A stretch of DNA of 14,995 bases, taken from assembly GCA_018260755.1 (NCBI GenBank), contig JAGTWP010000001.1, forward strand, positions 42,730 through 57,724. Direction: 5' to 3'. Made by a program: the position numbers and the translations under genes. Below are positions 14,348 through 14,995 of the stretch, one piece after another (position 1 is the stretch's first letter; every line of letters begins with the position of its first letter). Origin of the DNA: Candidatus Altarchaeum sp. (GTDB lineage: Archaea; Altiarchaeota; Altiarchaeia; Altiarchaeales; Altiarchaeaceae). The notes beneath the pieces were generated by a model. That model had not been told where the DNA came from. It saw only the letters and a list, made by a program, of their open reading frames with translations, and made no database searches.

Positions 14348-14995
14348 TTACTTTTTCCTCTTTGTCTTTTTAGGAGTACATCCTCCGTGAGCAATAGGTG
14401 TATTATCTGAAATTTTGCCTATCGGAAAATTTAGTCGCACAAGTTGTTTTATGGCTGCCTGTGCTGCTTTACCGGGAAACCATGGGCCAGTATGCCCACC
14501 CGGACCCCTAACTACAACATCAACCCCTGCAATACCTTTTTCTCTTAATACCTCAACTATTTTCCCCATTGCTTTCATTGCTGCATAAGGTGTTGGTTTA
14601 TCTTTATCTGCGGTAACCATCTGTTTTCCATATTTTGTGACAATTGTTTCGGAATTACTTAAATCGGTAACCTGATAAATTGCATTATTCGGTGATGAAT
14701 AAATATGCAAAACTCCCCAAAGACCTTTCTTTTCTACTCCACCTATCATTCCAATCTTTTTTTCACTTGGTTTTACTTCTTCGGTTACTTTTGTTTTCGT
14801 TTCATCCGTTGCGGTTTGAGCGGATGCAGATACATTTCCGGTATTTTTTTCATTCTCCCCGGTAATTTGTTCTTTTGCGGTTTGTTCTGTGGATAAACTA
14901 TTCGCAGGATTTTTTGTATTAACATTAATTTCTTTATCCTTATTAGTATTAACATTAATTTCTTTATCCTTATTAGTATTAACATTAATTTCTTT
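14348..14995 (-). CDS. rps11: 30S ribosomal protein uS11 with N-terminal extension, 5' end outside window
   Basis: The uS11 body begins near the ATG at 14749 (MIGGVEKKGLWGVLHIYSSP) and continues through NNAIYQVTDLSNSETIV, DKDKPTPYAAMKAMGKIVE, VVVRGPGGHTGPWFPGKAAQ and NTPIAHGGCTPKKTKRKK; it lines the mRNA exit channel of the 30S platform. From 14749 to the window edge the same frame has no stop for 82 more codons and no ATG, GTG or TTG. It reads a disordered, Lys/Glu/Thr/Asn-rich sequence with a tenfold-residue repeat (KEINVNTNKD) at the far end, then TEEVKPSEKKIG before the Met. Since no stop intervenes, the upstream coding sequence must be joined to uS11, either as a long extension or as a fusion with the preceding gene (uS4 is usual there). 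A frameshift error or a start at 14749 are the alternatives. Confidence 0.9.
   Translation of the reverse strand, partial: KEINVNTNKDKEINVNTNKDKEINVNTKNPANSLSTEQTAKEQITGENEKNTGNVSASAQTATDETKTKVTEEVKPSEKKIGMIGGVEKKGLWGVLHIYSSPNNAIYQVTDLSNSETIVTKYGKQMVTADKDKPTPYAAMKAMGKIVEVLREKGIAGVDVVVRGPGGHTGPWFPGKAAQAAIKQLVRLNFPIGKISDNTPIAHGGCTPKKTKRKK
14916..14995. repeat. 30-bp tandem repeat in the rps11 extension
   Basis: A 30-bp unit beginning gtattaacattaatttcttt repeats exactly at 14916-14945 and 14946-14975, with a further 20 bases at 14976-14995 before the window ends. The unit is ten codons and encodes KEINVNTNKD in the minus-strand frame that is open into uS11. The array may continue outside the window. 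Confidence 0.95.

Noticed and set aside
14785-14985. 66-codon minus-strand reading frame
   Set aside because: It is the 30-bp repeat and neighbouring DNA read in a frame other than that of the rps11 extension; its repeated LILIRIKK sequence is a by-product.

Overview
The window is a 15 kb piece of an AT-rich archaeal chromosome. The archaeal assignment rests on several genes together: a replication factor C small subunit, a membrane-anchored LonB protease, a Hef helicase-nuclease, a class III-like PRPP synthetase, and a ribosomal/RNA polymerase cluster in archaeal order (uS11, RpoD, eL18, uL13, uS9, then uS15 and a Pcc1-like KEOPS subunit). I cannot name the lineage from sequence alone. Hef and futalosine-type menaquinone enzymes point towards a euryarchaeal or neighbouring lineage (Altiarchaeota or a DPANN-related group are possible). 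No tRNA, rRNA, CRISPR array, insertion sequence or prophage is visible.

Layout. 1-363: gene-free DNA with a 50-bp direct repeat, a second 25-bp repeat pair and two perfect hairpins, lying downstream of rfcS. 364-1308 (-): rfcS. 1309-1503: spacer made largely of tandem repeats (22 bp and 10 bp). 1504-2841 (-): mqnC, preceded by a short zinc-ribbon-like reading frame broken by one in-frame TGA. 2960-4078 (+): mqnE, divergent from that pair. 4108-7962 (-): lonB and class II HMG-CoA reductase, 15 bp apart with the reductase first. 8054-10510 (-): hef. 10621-11511 (+): prs, divergent from hef. 11525-14995 (-): pcc1, rps15, rps9, rpl13, rpl18e, rpoD and rps11, in transcription order from right to left.

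How the genes work together. RFC and Hef serve replication and repair of stalled forks. MqnE and MqnC are two radical-SAM steps of the futalosine route to menaquinone, so the cell may make menaquinone and respire with it. HMG-CoA reductase supplies mevalonate for the isoprenoid chains of archaeal lipids and quinone tails. PRPP synthetase feeds nucleotide synthesis. The right-hand cluster makes ribosomes, RNA polymerase and (through KEOPS) the t6A tRNA modification.

Most of the window is housekeeping. The points that stand out are: (i) LonB carries a roughly 240-residue N-terminal extension made of two copies of an unrecognised domain; (ii) the uS11 frame stays open upstream of its apparent start for 82 codons of disordered, repeat-containing sequence to the window edge; (iii) the small gene before mqnC has an internal TGA; (iv) RpoD lacks the iron-sulfur domain; (v) short tandem repeats are frequent, with unit lengths that are multiples of three inside genes and mostly not outside them. 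No recognisable Shine-Dalgarno sequence precedes the starts I examined.
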